A DNA stretch of 64,000 nt from the NCBI GenBank assembly GCA_003254925.1, contig QANZ01044457.1, positions 258,717 through 322,716 on the forward strand, written 5' to 3'. Below the pieces are notes generated by a model, which saw nothing but the letters and a program-made list of their open reading frames with translations, was not told the DNA's origin and did not search any database. Shown here one piece after another: positions 33,451-45,600 of this stretch (the stretch's first letter is position 1; every line of letters starts with the position of its first letter). The position numbers were made by a program, and so were the translations under genes. Origin of the DNA: Chamaecrista fasciculata (lineage: Eukaryota; Streptophyta; Magnoliopsida; Fabales; Fabaceae).

Positions 33451-34047
33451 GAGATCATTTGTTTAGTAATGGAATAGTCTCCAAATCTCATTAACTTATT
33501 TGATGAGTAGTGCCCGCAAGTTATTGAATTGCCAAATTCCACGCGGCAACAGAATTAGTTTATGCTAATCGTAATTCCATGCACATAACTTCTATTTGGT
33601 TGAATGGTCAAATTAATCTCATGTCTATGCGTCGAATTTTCTTTTAGTCTAAAATATTTTTAATACTTTAAATTGATCATATATATTTATATATATATAT
33701 ATAACTTGTTTCAAATCAATTTTAAATTTGATATTAAGTTTTGTTGTTTTTTTCATTTTGATATAATATTTTTTGCAACTGATAGACTTGATATTTATTA
33801 TTTTGTTGGTCAAAACTATATTTTGGTCCCTAATGCTACTCCAAATTTTGTTTTGATCTCTAAAATCAAATAAAATCAAGATAAGACTAATGAATAATGA
33901 TGGAAAAAAATGGAGACTTTAAGGACTAAAACAGAATAAACAATACTTTAAAGACTAAAATGTAATTGACTCTATACTTTATAGACTAGAATGAATTTAT
34001 GGCATAAAATAAATGCCCTGTTTTATTAAACCTCAAGACTAACTGCG

Positions 34048-34221
34048 ATGGTTGATCGTAGCTGGATTTTTCGCTTCTCGAAAATCTCGGGACATCTCAC
34101 CGACTGATTCATCACTTCTCAGATTTGGATTTACATTTTCAGTTCAATCCTTCCGTCTCTCTTTCGCTATTTTTTGCTCGAGGAAATGGTTCCGAACTTC
34201 CGATTCACCGCTAGGGTTTAA
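34048..34221 (+). promoter_or_regulatory. Two short upstream ORFs in the probable TPP1 leader
   Basis: ATG at 34048 opens 19 codons ending TGA at 34107; ATG at 34186 opens 11 codons (MVPNFRFTARV) ending TAA at 34221. They matter only if transcription starts before 34048, which the sequence does not show. Confidence 0.35.
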
Positions 34222-34279
34222 ATCTTCGAAACCACTCTGTACCTAATCTTCACCCAACAATTCAATCAATTTCGCAGTT

Positions 34280-36622
34280 ATGGCCGTTCGGGTTACTTTA
34301 AGTTATTCCGGCTATGTCGCCCAAAGCCTTGTGTCGTCGGCCGGTATCCGACTTGGCACTACTCGTTGTTTCCAAGAATGCTGGATCCGCTCTCCCATAT
34401 TCTGTCATGGCCAACAGAAATCTGAAACTGATCCCTCCGGTGGCGTCCGCAATTACCATATGCCCAAATCGAATCGCTGGGCTAAGAATTCAGCCTCTAA
34501 TTATTCTACTATCGCTGCCGGCATTCTGGGTGTGGAATGCAGCAATCCGATAGTGTCGGGTTTGATTTCGGTGATGAAATCAACAGTTGGTGTATCCGGT
34601 TCGTCTTCTACGAGTACGCTTATATGCGGTATTTCCCCGTTCAAAGCCGCTTCGATAATACCCTTTTTACATGGGTCCAAATGGCTTCCTTGTAGCCAAT
34701 TGATTGTCGTTCCTCCTAGCTCTGCGTTGGATAAAGATGGAACCCGATATTTTCATGGTGATGATAATGCGGAGTCAGGGAGCGGGTCCAAGTATCTTGA
34801 GAAGACAAGTTGGCTTTCGCGTTTATTTAGTTCCTGTTCAGAGGATGCGAAAGCTGCGTTTACTGCCATAACTGTTCGTTTGCTTTTTACATCGTTCTTG
34901 GCTGAACCTAGATCGATTCCCTCGTCTTCTATGTACCCAACTCTGGATGTGGGTGACCGTATTTTAGCGGAGAAGGTAACTAAACGTGAAGAACTCTAGT
35001 CTCTCTTAATACTTGCGCCTGAGTTTATATTATCAGCTGGCGTGTTGAGAATTTTAAGTACTACAATTAAGTATTTAGAGAGAATATCAACGTATAACCA
35101 TGTTAAACTTATATTAAAAAAATGTCGAAGTTTTGATGTTAAAGCGAATATCAACGTATCAAGTTCAACTGTCACTTCTGCCCTCTGGTATAGTGGTATC
35201 TTAATTCCTAACTCTATTTCTTACATTAAGAAGTGATTACACGAATTATAGTGTCCCCATCCAGTTGCAGAATTTCATCCAAAAAGTTAAGGATGTTTTC
35301 TTTCTCATTTGTTTATAGCTGAAAAGTAGGTGATCAGGTTGGTTGTTGAATATAACGCGTTAACTCTTCCTATCTCTTCTTCTGCATTTAACGAACTAAT
35401 TGCGTTGGGTTGTTGTTAATAATGTAACAGGTTTCCTTCTTCTTTAGAAAGCCTGATGTTTCAGATATAGTAATTTTTAAGGCGCCTCCTATTTTACAGG
35501 TATCATTTACTTTCTGAGTGATACATTGCTTCTCTTGCTTCTATTCGTTTGATCTGATATCAAGGTGAGGCAATGACATTAATTCTTTTGGTAACCGGTG
35601 TCATGTAGGAAATTTTTGGTTATGGTTCAGCTGACGTATTTATAAAAAGGATTGTCGCAAAAGCTGGAGACTACGTTGAGGTAGCTTTTATTGTTTGATA
35701 TTTTGGTTTAAGGTTTCTCTGCCTACTATTCCTGCCTTTACATTTCTCCTTTTTAAGATTATTTTAGCTTGATTTCTGACATCTTATATGCATTGTTCAT
35801 TGTTTGATAGGTTCGTGATGGAAAGCTACTAGTGAATGGCATTGCTCAAGAAGAGGAATTTGTTTTAGAGCCACTTGCTTATGAGATGGATCCACTGGTA
35901 AATCTTTGGGCTAAAAATTAGCCAATCCTTGGACTCAACTACACAAATTTGCTCAGCTTGAAGTTCGTCTCATATTTTATAGGAACCCTTTTATAAGTTG
36001 AATCTCACTGTTCAACTCGACTTGTTAGCTAAAATACAAGAACTAAATGAACTTTAGGCCCCATAAAGGCGAATCCTATTATCCAACCCAAACTCGGTTG
36101 AGTTTGATTCTTCATTCATTTCAATTGGTTCAATAACATATGTTTCATATTATAGTACTTTCAGAAGTTTTCTGTTATAAATTGTTTGGTTAATTGATCT
36201 TGGGAACCAGCCATGTGGTCAGAAGTTTCTATTTTTTATTTTCGGTTGCAGGTTGTGCCGGAAGGCTATGTGTTTGTGATGGGTGACAATCGCAATAACA
36301 GCTTTGATTCACATAACTGGTAAATCTCTAGTCTCCTTGTTGCTGGTGTTTTGTTGTTTCTGTTGAAGGAGATTGATTTAGGTGGACGTTGATGCTTTTC
36401 TCAAAATCTCATGCTTATGGAAACTTGCTATCACAAATAAGTATGTGCGTGTATGCCTTAGAGTTGTGATCTCTAACTTATGTATCTTCTTTTTTGTACT
36501 TCAGGGGTCCCCTCCCTGTCAAGAACATTGTCGGAAGATCTGTGTTTCGATACTGGCCTCCATCCAAAGTATCCGACACTCCTTGTAAACCGCCACCTGT
36601 TAATCATATCGCGATTTCTTAA
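34280..36622 (+). CDS. TPP1: Thylakoidal processing peptidase (type I signal peptidase)
   Basis: Cleaves thylakoid-transfer signals from lumen-bound proteins in chloroplasts. Exons: 34280-34975, 35431-35499, 35609-35680, 35811-35897, 36252-36319, 36505-36622; all GT-AG, 369 residues. The N-terminal 190 residues are a transit and linker region; residues about 190-208 ([16 protein letters not shown]) are the membrane anchor. The catalytic Ser is Ser217 in [15 protein letters not shown] and the general base is Lys268 in [11 protein letters not shown]; the [15 protein letters not shown] box follows. Protein order and the [12 protein letters not shown] end match Arabidopsis TPP1/TPP2. The N terminus [16 protein letters not shown] matches TPP1-type starts, which supports this ATG. 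Complete and unbroken. Confidence 0.95.
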
Positions 36623-37281
36623 CATCACAGGGTGACGGAGGGTTTAATCTTTCATATCATCTAATAATCTGAATAAATAGCTTCTCAGTTTTGAGCCTAG
36701 AGTAAGCTGTTATTTTTCTAAAACCTGCTCTGCCTGTCATGACTCATGTAATTCTATCGACTACCTAAGAATGACGCCGAACCCTGCATTCTTTGGTGGT
36801 ATTCTGAGAATTTGTTATGATAACAGCTAGGCAAAGGAAAAGGAAAAAAGAAACATGTCGATTTATTTGTTTTGTACTTTCTCATCGGTTCGATATGGAT
36901 CCTCCGTTGTCATAATGCTTGCATGATCCATAACCATGGTAGGAGATTTTGTGAATATGTAAATAGTTATCTATGTAACAAGATTAGGAAATGGTTTCTC
37001 TTGAGTTCTATTTTTCAGTCTTTCCTGGCCAAATCAAGGAGTTGGTGATATATTTATTTTTAATAGCAAGTAGATAGGTTTTTTTTTTTTTTTTTTTNNN
37101 NNNNNNNNGTTTTTTTTTTTTTTTTTGAATCTGAATCTGATGCTTCATCTTCACATATTAAAACAAGCTCCCGGTATCTTATATTACCTAATATTTTAAC
37201 TGTATTGAATTTTTTTTTTAATTTTCACGTGTATAGGCTGAGGTCTAAAATTCTAATAATTTGATAACAATAAAAAGAAAA
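36623..37281. other. TPP1 3' flank, poly-T tract and 11-N gap
   Basis: The first 300-400 bases are probably 3' UTR. A T-rich tract at 37081-37126 surrounds an 11-N gap (37098-37108), a sign of an unresolved homopolymer. No gene was seen. Confidence 0.5.
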
Positions 37282-37851
37282 TGGCAAAACACCCTTTCGT
37301 ACCCCTAACGTTTGCGGTGATTTTCAGTTATGCCCCTAACGTTTCATTTGTGTCAATTGTGCCCCCAATGTGAAACGTTAGTTTCAATTATGCCTCCAAT
37401 TTCAATCATCCACAAAAACAGACACCATTTTTGCACGATTTGAGCTCGATTTTGATCAGATTTCATATGGGTTTTAATTTTCGGACATCACAAACTTGAT
37501 TCCTTGTATCAATTTCAAAGATTAAGTTTAAAATAGCCCCAAATCCGAAGAAAATCGAACTCGATGAACCCCAAAAAGAACCAAAACGAAATGCAGCAAA
37601 ACGAAGCATTTTTCTCAAAATTTCCATGTGCAAAATGATCCTTAGGAGTCGAAAATGAGTACCCATATGAAATCTGATCAAAACCGAGCTCAAATCGTGC
37701 AAAAATGGTGTTTTTTTTTGTGGATGATTGAAATTGGGGGCATAATTGAAATTAACGTTTCACATTGGGGGCATAACTGACACAAATGAAACGTTAGGGG
37801 CATAACTGAAAATCACCGCAAACGTTAAAGGTACGAAAGGGTGTTGTGCCA
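37282..37851. mobile_element. Perfectly shaped fold-back element of about 570 bp
   Basis: The ends tggcaaaacaccctttcgta and tacgaaagggtgttgtgcca are inverted, and the arms continue through ccctaacgtttgcggtgatt, cacattgggggcat and tttgcacgatttgagctc on both sides almost to the centre. Non-coding. A transcript would form a long hairpin. Words such as ttttcagttatgcccctaac also appear in 30547-31747, so the two are one family. Confidence 0.8.
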
Positions 37852-38087
37852 AACAAAATAAGGTCCAGTAGATTCTAAAAAATCTTTTAAGAAAAATAGG
37901 GAAAGACAAAAAAGAAGCAGAAATTGAAAGGAAAATCTTGGAGGCATGAATAAATAGGCTCTCCATAGTTGCGTTTGCTTAGATATATAAATTTTTGTGA
38001 GAAAGCGATCAAGGATCAGAAAGTGTCGTTTGGATCGTCTTTCTTCTATCGGTATCTATGTCCGTTGAGTGTTGAGAAAAGGCGAGG

Positions 38088-39458
38088 ATGATGGGTGGTT
38101 GCTTCCCACTTGTGTTGTTCTTCGTGATTCTCATCCAATGCCAATTCTATGCTTTCCCTTTGCCATCTACTTCTTCCTCCCAAACCAATCTTTCCTCAAT
38201 ATTACTGCAGGTATACATCCCCCATTAATCATTATTTCATTCTTTGTCGTCCTACTCCTACAACAATCCATTTCTTGAATTAATAATGTATTCACTTCTT
38301 GATTCTTGAATCTTCATCAGGATGTGTTGACGGCGATTACGCTGAGTGAGCGGTGGAACCTGAAGGATGTCAGAGTTTCCAAGCTGGACTTGGGGAAGTT
38401 TAGGTTCAGCACCTCCCAAAACTACGACTTGCGTATTGGCATTGGCAACCAAAAGTTGACCCTCCAAACATTGGAAGAATATGGGTTTTGGAGAAAATTT
38501 AAAAAACCCAAATCCGATTTTCCCTCTGTGTTTCATCAACTTCCTTCCCTTGCTCTGCTTCACACCTTACATCTCGAAGGCCCCTTAGATTTAAGGGTCG
38601 ATGCTCTTCATCAACTCTCCCTTTCCTTGCCGGTATACATTCATTCCTCTCATCATTTTTGGTTCTTTTGGTTTCTTGCTCATTCTTGACTCAAACATTT
38701 TTCATTTTTAGCAGATGAATATCACATATACTGGTTTGAAACACGTCCTTGTTGGTGAAGGCATCATACTAGAAATTAGAGGAGCTCAAGAAGCTTCCTT
38801 TTTCCACTCCTCTCATCTTGATCTTCCAATGAAGCGTAGTTCTACTACGTTTAGTGAGTGGAAGAGTGAATTATGGCCCTTTTTGCAGTCAACGTGCATG
38901 ATGACAGTAATTCCCATAAACATATCAGGGGCTGCATCGCTAGCTGCTTCTTATAGCGCCCGGAAACCTGGTTTGTACATAGAAACTACATTCATATCAG
39001 AGGACACGATTTTGCTGCTTCCAGAAAGAAGTGACCATGGTAGTGATCGTATGTACACAAAGACAAAGATGTCGTCGTGCCCTTTTGATGCTTTGAGTTT
39101 GAGATTAAGAATGATGGAAAAAATATTGAGGAGCCTTCTTGAAGGACATAAGGTCCGTCAGAATCAGATGTTTGTCTCTTTCGAAGCAAATGCCAAGGTA
39201 TCGATTGCTGTTAAGTTCCCCATGGACGTAGTAAGATACCATGTTATTACAAGTAGCAGAATGACTCTTATAGATAAATGGACCAAGTGGTCAAAGCCCA
39301 TGAGAGAAACTGTAAGATTTGAGATAGTGGCAAGAGTTGAGTCTAACAGGCTAAAGCCTCTTTCAATTGAGAGGTTGACACCTAGGTGGGATATTCCTAT
39401 TTTGAAGCCCAATGGCAATATGTCGTTTTCAACATTCATGGAGGTTTTCTCCTTTTAA
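38088..39458 (+). CDS. Plant-specific secretory protein, TIN1 (tunicamycin-induced 1)-like
   Basis: Three exons (38088-38210, 38321-38632, 38715-39458; GT-AG, all phase 0) encode 392 residues. Residues 1-22 (MMGGCFPLVLFFVILIQCQF) are a clear signal peptide; no later membrane span is obvious. Recognisable stretches are the WNLKDVRVSKLDLGKFRF segment, LHQLSLSLP, TGLKHVLVGEGI and ISGAASL. I believe this is the plant-specific family of Arabidopsis TIN1, an ER protein induced by unfolded-protein stress, but this rests on memory of the family, not a search. No enzymatic motif is seen. The start uses the first of two adjacent ATGs. Confidence 0.6.
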
Positions 39459-42400
39459 TTGTAGAGAAGTTTTGTGTTTGAAGATCTGTTATCTACTTCA
39501 TCTCAACAATCACAAATCAGAACATATCAAAAGATGACGATAGGGGACCTAACTTTTGTAGAGGATTGAACGTGTGTTGACTTTATAATTTTTTTTTACT
39601 TTGGGTCTTCCTCTTTATGAGTGAAATAATATTTTGAGAAAAAAAAAGGAATTTAGTTGGAGAGTGATTGTCAAACAGAACTCGCAATACTAGGCCTTGT
39701 TTATTTATTCAAAGTGGATTTTATGTTTCTTAGCGGTTTTGCTTTTTTTTTTTAAAAAAAAAGGAACATAAATGGAGATGGTGGTCTGTAGAGAAGATCA
39801 ATGTAATTGTGGCAAGCATTACGTTTGGTTATTCTCAATTTTGACGAATACAACGTGATTGAATAGGATAATCTATTCTTTTCGTTGCTAAAAGCCTAAA
39901 ACATACCAACGCATGCAAATGATATTACAAGCAAAACGGGGTCTTTTGAAATTTGTCCTCATAGTTATTTAGGACGAATTGGAAATTCTAACTTATTTTA
40001 ATATAATACTTAATGGGGGCCTGGACCCCACATATCACGTGGCCAGCACGTGGTGGCTCGAATTTTGAAATGTTAGAACCGTTGCCGATCTGCCAGAGTC
40101 TGCAAAATTACGAATAACGCCACTGCTCCTCCATTTTCAGAATCCATCCATCCATTCTCAAGTACAAATCAGTGAATCACAGTATACATACAAACAAGCC
40201 ATAACACTTGGCTCCAAATCATGAACGCCATATGATAAAAGGATCTATAATTATAATCCAAACTCCACTTTAATTATACATTGCCTTTCACTTTTTGGCC
40301 TTTTGAGTGAGCCATCATTGCATGTTACACCCACCTTATCTCTTTCTCCATAACCTCTACTTTTTATTTATTTATTTGTTTATGTGTGTCTGTGCGATGG
40401 GACAGAGGTCAATGACGATACGAGAAATGTTTTAAGGGACATGAATATAATGCATTGTGAATAATGAAACTTTAGTGGGTGAAGGAGAATGTGAATGTGA
40501 TACATGATATTATGGATATATATATATATGTTTTTTTTAAATATTAAATTTATATTAAAATTAGAATTTATTTTTTAAATATCAAATATATGTATATATA
40601 TATTTATTTTTTAATTTTTTGAGCTTTACTATGAAAAACATGATTATTTGAGTAATTGAGTTCTTAATCATTGAATCTTATTTTTTTACATTGAGATTAG
40701 TATAATAAAATTTATTGTATAAATTTCAATATAAAAAATTGAAGATGTAATAATAGTTGAGAATTCAATTGCTCCAATAATCATAATTTTTCCTAAATAT
40801 AAATTTACGGATAAAATAATTTGTATCTATATATGAAGGTTGGGCTTTCCATATCTAATTATTTTTCTCAGGAAAAAAATTGAGTTTGGATCATGAAAGC
40901 TTGTTTGAAAAATGATGATGGCCGGTGTGTCGATTGTGTATATGTCTTCTTGATAGCTTAAGTTGGAGAGTAATTGTAATTAGACTTGGATTTGACAACA
41001 GAATTAACATGACAAATCGAGATTTTAATCATAGTGGACCCTATGCTAGCATAGGGCACCCTACACTTGTATATACTCCTTTCACTTGATTATTCCAAAA
41101 GGTGATTTGGAATTAGCTTTCTTGATACACTCAAACAATAATCAAAGTGATAACATTACGAATTACCACAATTACGTTACTTTTAAAGTTATTTTGGAGA
41201 AGAAAATATTTACACGAAAAGAAATATGCTCTTTTTCATATCATGAACAAGCTATTTATTTTTTTTTTATTAGAACTATATAATTTCTAAGAAGTAGTGA
41301 TTGTTAATTAGTACGTATACTTATTTTGGTTTTACTTTGCTTCTTAGTAATAGAGCCAAATCAGTAATATTGTTTTAAATTTTTAAAACTTAATTATCGG
41401 GACATGTATTTTAAAAACTAAAAAAAATATTGAATTTGTCTGATTTCCATTTCTAAGAATAATTTTTCAAAATTATTTTAAGAATTCAACATCTTTAATA
41501 ATTTTCTATTTTTTATATTTTAAAAATAATATCTGCTATTTTTGAATTTTTAAATTTAAAAAGTATAGTAGTGTCATTAAATACAAATATATATATATAT
41601 ATATTATTTTTCTATTTTTGTTTGTTTTTTAAATAGTTTTCTATTGTTAGAAAGGAGAATCAAACATACTCATTGACTTTCAATAGATGGATTTAAAATT
41701 TAAAATTTGAAGCGTTCTATTTTATAAAATACCATTTTTGTTAAACCCCCACCCGATCAGCAAATGGTTGTTGCATTAAATTTAATTTTGAAGAGGGATT
41801 AATTCTGTCATGCGTATATGTAAGGAAATTTGAGATTGAAAGGGTTGTAATTAAATCTTTGTATGCCTAACTATTTAATATGTATTAAATATTGGGTGTT
41901 CTTATGGGAGAATTTGAATCTTACATGGATTTTTTTTTTTTTAAATTTAGATAACAAAATAGAAATACAAATCGTCCAAAAAACCCAGCCAAAAAAATGT
42001 TCTATATGGCCACATATGATGGACCCACGTAACAATATATTGTGAATTGCGTTTGACTGTGAGAACAAAAAAAGATAACTATTTTGGCTGGATTTTTCGA
42101 CAATTTTTGTTCCCATTTTGTCCAAGTCAAGAATTCTGTTGCATGAGATTACTCACCAAATTTGGTGACACACAGACGGAAAAGATTTTATAACAGCTCA
42201 GATAATTTAATAAGGGAGGGAAGGCACAGTGAAGAAAGGAGGGAAAAAAATAAAGAATTCTGAGAATGGCATAATGGTTATTTAGAGGAAGTAGAATGCT
42301 ACTAATAAAGCATTAAAGCTCGTAACTTGAAAGTTGAAAGGAGGTTGTTTGGAGCACCTCGACGAATGTAATGACTAATGAGACTGACGATCCACGCGTT

Positions 42401-42664
42401 CTCATAACTCGCTCTTGAAACTTCAAAATGCGTCTCGCAACACGACAACCATAACGTAAATCCCTCCCTTCCAACATCGCTTTCTTCATTCTTACTCCCT
42501 CCCTTCTTTGTATCTTTCACACCATACATCCCTCTCTTCTTCCTCACTCCTCTCACTCGTAAATTTATTTAATTGCCTTTCCCTCTGCGTCTCGTGTCGG
42601 TGCTGTCTTCAAAAACTATAGACGAATTGGGAAAAAGTAAGTTCAGAATCAAGGGTTGTGAAAA
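39459..42664. other. AT-rich intergenic region before NAT3
   Basis: No gene was recognised. 39459-39620 is probably 3' UTR of the previous gene. 40500-41650 is very AT-rich with (TA)n runs. From about 42300 on, CpG-containing and then pyrimidine-rich sequence (ctccctccc, ctcttcttcc) fits the promoter and leader of the NAT3-like gene. Confidence 0.45.
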
Positions 42665-45600
42665 ATGGGTGAGAACGACCACCACCACCATCCGCCGCCG
42701 GTGCAGGCTCCTCCGCCGGGACCGCCACCGCCTAACCTTGCACTTTCGAGAGGCCCCACTTGGGTTCCGGCCGAACAGCTCCTTCAGCTTCACTACTGCA
42801 TCCACTCTAATCCTTCTTGGCGTTAGTCTCTATATATCTTTTATCTGGTTCTTCTGTTCTTTGTGATTTTTCATTTTGTTCAAGTTCTTTTCATTATGCG
42901 AAAAAGCTGGATAAAGTTCTTTTTGTTGATAAAAGCGGTTGGATGTGTGTCTCTATCTAGTATATACGTTTGTGGAAGGAGAGGGAGGACACACCTGGTT
43001 CTGGATTTCTTTTTAATATTTTAAAACTTGGCTTTTTCTTTCATTTTTCTAGTCCAATTCTCTCAAAAAAGTTCCTTCCTTTTTTTTTTTTTGGTTTCCC
43101 CCTATGATTTTTGTGAATTGGGGCAATGAATCGAGCTAATTTATATTTTCTAGTGATTCGGTATGATTAAATGATTTAAAATCCACTTCGAATTCTTGAC
43201 CCAAGTCATATTCATTGAGCGACTAAGACCTCTCTTAACAATTTCGCTAATTAATATTGGCAGCGGTGGCATGCTTATTGGGTTTTCAGCACTACATTGT
43301 GATGCTCGGAACAACAGTTCTGATTGCAAGCTACTTGGTGCCTAAAATGGGTGGGGACCATGTAAGTCTACACTCAGGTTTTTATTATAATTTCGTACCA
43401 TGACTAACGAACAGAACAAACATGTTAATCCTTCATCTTAGTATAATACTAAAAAAACAATATTGGTTTTGTGGAGCAGGGTGACAAAGCTCGCGTGATT
43501 CAGACGTTGCTGTTTATGTCTGGAGTGAACACACTGCTCCAAACATGGTTTGGGTCAAGGCTTCCAGTAGTGATGGGCAGTTCAATTGCTTTTACTATCC
43601 CAGTATTGTCCATCATTAATGATTACAGTGACCGCTCTTTCCCTTCGGAGCATGAGGTTTGTGCTTTCAAACAGCTTATCACTCTGAGAACTTTAATGGT
43701 TGTGACATTAGAAACATAACTTTCTTTCCTTGCAATAAATTGAGTTGAGTGTTTGTTCCTCGGACTAAAAATCATGTAAAACTCTCTGCACATATCATGA
43801 GAATCTTTAATATGATTTCAATTATAACAAGTCATTTTTGGATAGCAAGAAAATGTTTTCTTCTTCTTGGATGCGAAAAGTTGTAAATTGCGGATGCGGT
43901 TGCGGTTGCGTTCACTGCGGTTGCGGGTGTTGCAATATAGGTTACGGCCATTGCGAGTGTTTTGTTGCAGCCTGATGCGGGTTGCGGTCACCACCGCAAC
44001 AGCAATATTGCGGGCGCAATTGCGGTTGTGGACCGCAATTTGCAACCATTCTTCTCTCTCTTTGCAAAAGAGTGGTTGCTAAACGGATGTTCAAAACCTC
44101 GTATTGGTCCCTAAAGTGTTGGGTAAATTCCATTTTTGGTCCCTAAAGTAGTTTATGCCACTATCTTTGAGTTGGACAATTGGGCTGGACGATTTCTCTC
44201 TCATACGTGTTATAATAAATGAGTTGCTAGAGAGATAAATAAATATTAGTATCACAATCTCATTCTTCGATGAGTATTGTGAGGAGATGTCATGTCTGCT
44301 ATTGCGGCGTGATCAGCAGAATATTTATTTCTCTCTCAACCAGTCCAAGTTATTTGCCCAGCTTAGAGATAACTAGAAATCAAACGAAATCATGATAGGG
44401 GTTAATGGTGAAACAAATTGAATACTTTACGAATCAAAACGGAATGAAAAATAGTTTAGGGACTAAAGCAAAATTCCTCCTATACTTCAGGGACCAATAT
44501 AAAGTTTTGACCTTTTTCTGAATTTATTGCTGTTTTCTTGAATTCAGCCCATTCTTCATTTGGCTTATATATATATATGGTTCACATTTGTTATTTGCCA
44601 ATTGAATTGGTGTCTTTCTAGATCTGAATTTTGGTTATTCAAACTTCTAAATCAGTGATAATACTGGTGTTGTAGAGGTTTATTTACACAATCAGGACAG
44701 TTCAGGGATCCCTGATTGTTTCTTCTTTCATCAACATGATACTTGGGTATAGCAAGACATGGGGAAATTTGACAAGGTTAGTTAATTTAAGTTTTGCGCA
44801 TTAATGTCTTCTCTTTCCGTTTTTTAATATTTCATGTAGTTCCTTCATTGTCTATATCTAGAAAGCTGAATTAGATTATGCAACTATAGTTTATTATTTG
44901 TTTTATAATTTCTTTTTTCTTTTTTCTTCTTTTTCAATCAGATTCTTTAGTCCTATAGTCATTGTACCAGTGGTTTGCGTGGTGGGTCTTGGTCTGTTCA
45001 ATCAGGGCTTCCCAAAGGTAAACATTCGTATTGCACTTCCAGAGGTGTTATTGTTAAGACACAAGAATAGTTAACTAACTAACTTTTTTTCTTCCATACA
45101 GCTAGCTAATTGTGTTGAGATTGGTTTACCTATGCTCATTCTATTGGTCATAATCCAGCAGGTCTAGTGTAACATCTCATACTTCATCTGGAATGTTATG
45201 TTAAACTTTTATTCTCTGCTATGTGCCAAAACCTTTATTCTGTGGCTCTGTAGTATTTGAGGCACGTAATCCATCCTGCGGCCCAGCATATTATCGAGAG
45301 ATTTGCTTTACTTATGTGCATTGGGCTTATATGGGCTTTTGCTGCTATCCTCACTGTCGCCGGTGCATATAATAACACTACAAATGAAACCCAAACAAAT
45401 TGTCGTACCGATCGCTCCTATCTCCTGTCGTCTGCTCCTTGGTAGGTTCAGATAGCTGTAGTTTTATAAGTTTACTTGAGTTTGAATGACTTCCTGGAAA
45501 TGTTTTTGTTACTTTTATGCTGTTTTAATACTAGGATTAAAGTTCCATATCCATTTCAATGGGGTACGCCCATATTCAAAGCTAGTCATGTCTTTGGGAT

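Noticed and set aside
43867-44082. Arg/Leu-rich or Asn-rich small protein in NAT3 intron 3
   Set aside because: Open frames come from the tgcggttgcgg palindrome on both strands.
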